DNA from: JAXMBX01 sp046349635
Lineage (GTDB): Bacteria > Planctomycetota > Planctomycetia > Planctomycetales > Planctomycetaceae
Assembly: GCA_046349635.1 (NCBI GenBank)
Contig: JAXMBX010000058.1
Coordinates: 1-30,307, forward strand
Direction of reading: 5' to 3'
Length of the DNA: 30,307 bases
Shown: piece by piece, positions 30,187 to 30,307 of the stretch
Layout of the letters: each line of letters opens with the position of its first letter
Numbering within the stretch: the stretch's first letter is position 1
The notes under the pieces: generated by a model
What the model was told of the DNA's origin: nothing
The model's database searches: none
What the model saw: only the letters and a program-made list of their open reading frames with translations
Position numbers and translations under genes: made by a program

Positions 30187-30307
30187 ATGACTTTCTCCTC
30201 CGATCAAAACGCCCGACTTGCACTGCTCCGAGGCAAGTTTTCCGCCGCACTCGCAGGCGAAATCACTCCGCACGCGGCCCTGCAGGCGCTGCTGATCGCG
30301 ACCGGTG
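30187..30307 (+). CDS. Uncharacterised protein, N-terminal 40 codons only
   Basis: ATG 30187 opens a frame to the right edge, beginning MTFSSDQNARLALLRGKFSA and continuing ALAGEITPHAALQALLIATG. It is rich in Ala and Leu and helical in character, with no signal peptide. There is too little to assign a family. C-ending codons match the other plus-strand genes, which supports it as real. Confidence 0.55.
   Translation, partial: MTFSSDQNARLALLRGKFSAALAGEITPHAALQALLIATG

Overview
The window almost certainly comes from a planctomycete (phylum Planctomycetota). The evidence is a set of gene families typical of that group: an adjacent DUF1592-type cytochrome and DUF1552 protein, a very large ThuA/LamG/PVC-dehydrogenase/CxxCH fusion, a sulfatase, a CehA/McbA-type metallohydrolase, a Tat-exported Gfo/Idh/MocA oxidoreductase and a leucine-rich-repeat protein. 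Most exported proteins carry Tat, Sec or lipoprotein signals. No rRNA, tRNA, CRISPR array, transposase or integrase was seen.

Layout. From 1 to 5469, genes lie on the minus strand: alpha/beta hydrolase, amidohydrolase, DUF1592 cytochrome and the start of a DUF1552 protein (cut by the window edge). From 5643 to 10917 one plus-strand coding region carries two ThuA-like domains, a LamG domain, a PVC membrane-bound-dehydrogenase propeller and a C-terminal CxxCH domain. A minus-strand esterase (11053-12021) is divergent from a tight plus-strand L-rhamnose cluster (12157-17910): rhaA isomerase, sugar ABC ATPase, two permeases and a lipoprotein binding protein. A small uncharacterised gene follows, then a sulfatase and a CehA/McbA-type hydrolase. 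A Gfo/Idh/MocA oxidoreductase, a lipoprotein and a cytochrome-like protein (gene A) run on the minus strand to 26322. An AT-richer segment (about 26.5-28.8 kb) holds an LRR gene and a second unknown gene (gene B). A class 3 lipase and the first 40 codons of another gene close the window on the plus strand.

How the genes may work together: the rhamnose cluster provides uptake and the first intracellular step (L-rhamnose to L-rhamnulose). Its neighbours (sulfatase, exported hydrolases, heme/dehydrogenase fusion, oxidoreductase) are the usual planctomycete kit for breaking down sulfated or complex polysaccharides. No rhamnulokinase or rhamnulose-phosphate aldolase is visible, so the pathway must be completed elsewhere. 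This linkage is inference.

The most unusual structure is a direct repeat of about 213 bp (66 bp of it identical) that forms the upstream region and first codons of two otherwise different minus-strand genes, A and B. It contains a promoter-like sequence overlapping a perfect 7-bp dyad, and it brackets the AT-rich LRR segment.

Caveat: many genes are split by single-base shifts that come in clusters, while neighbouring genes of 1-2.4 kb are intact. Reconstructed proteins keep good family motifs across the shifts, so I read most of them as sequence or assembly errors rather than gene decay. Coordinates of split genes are outer limits; the protein in between was read by switching frame.
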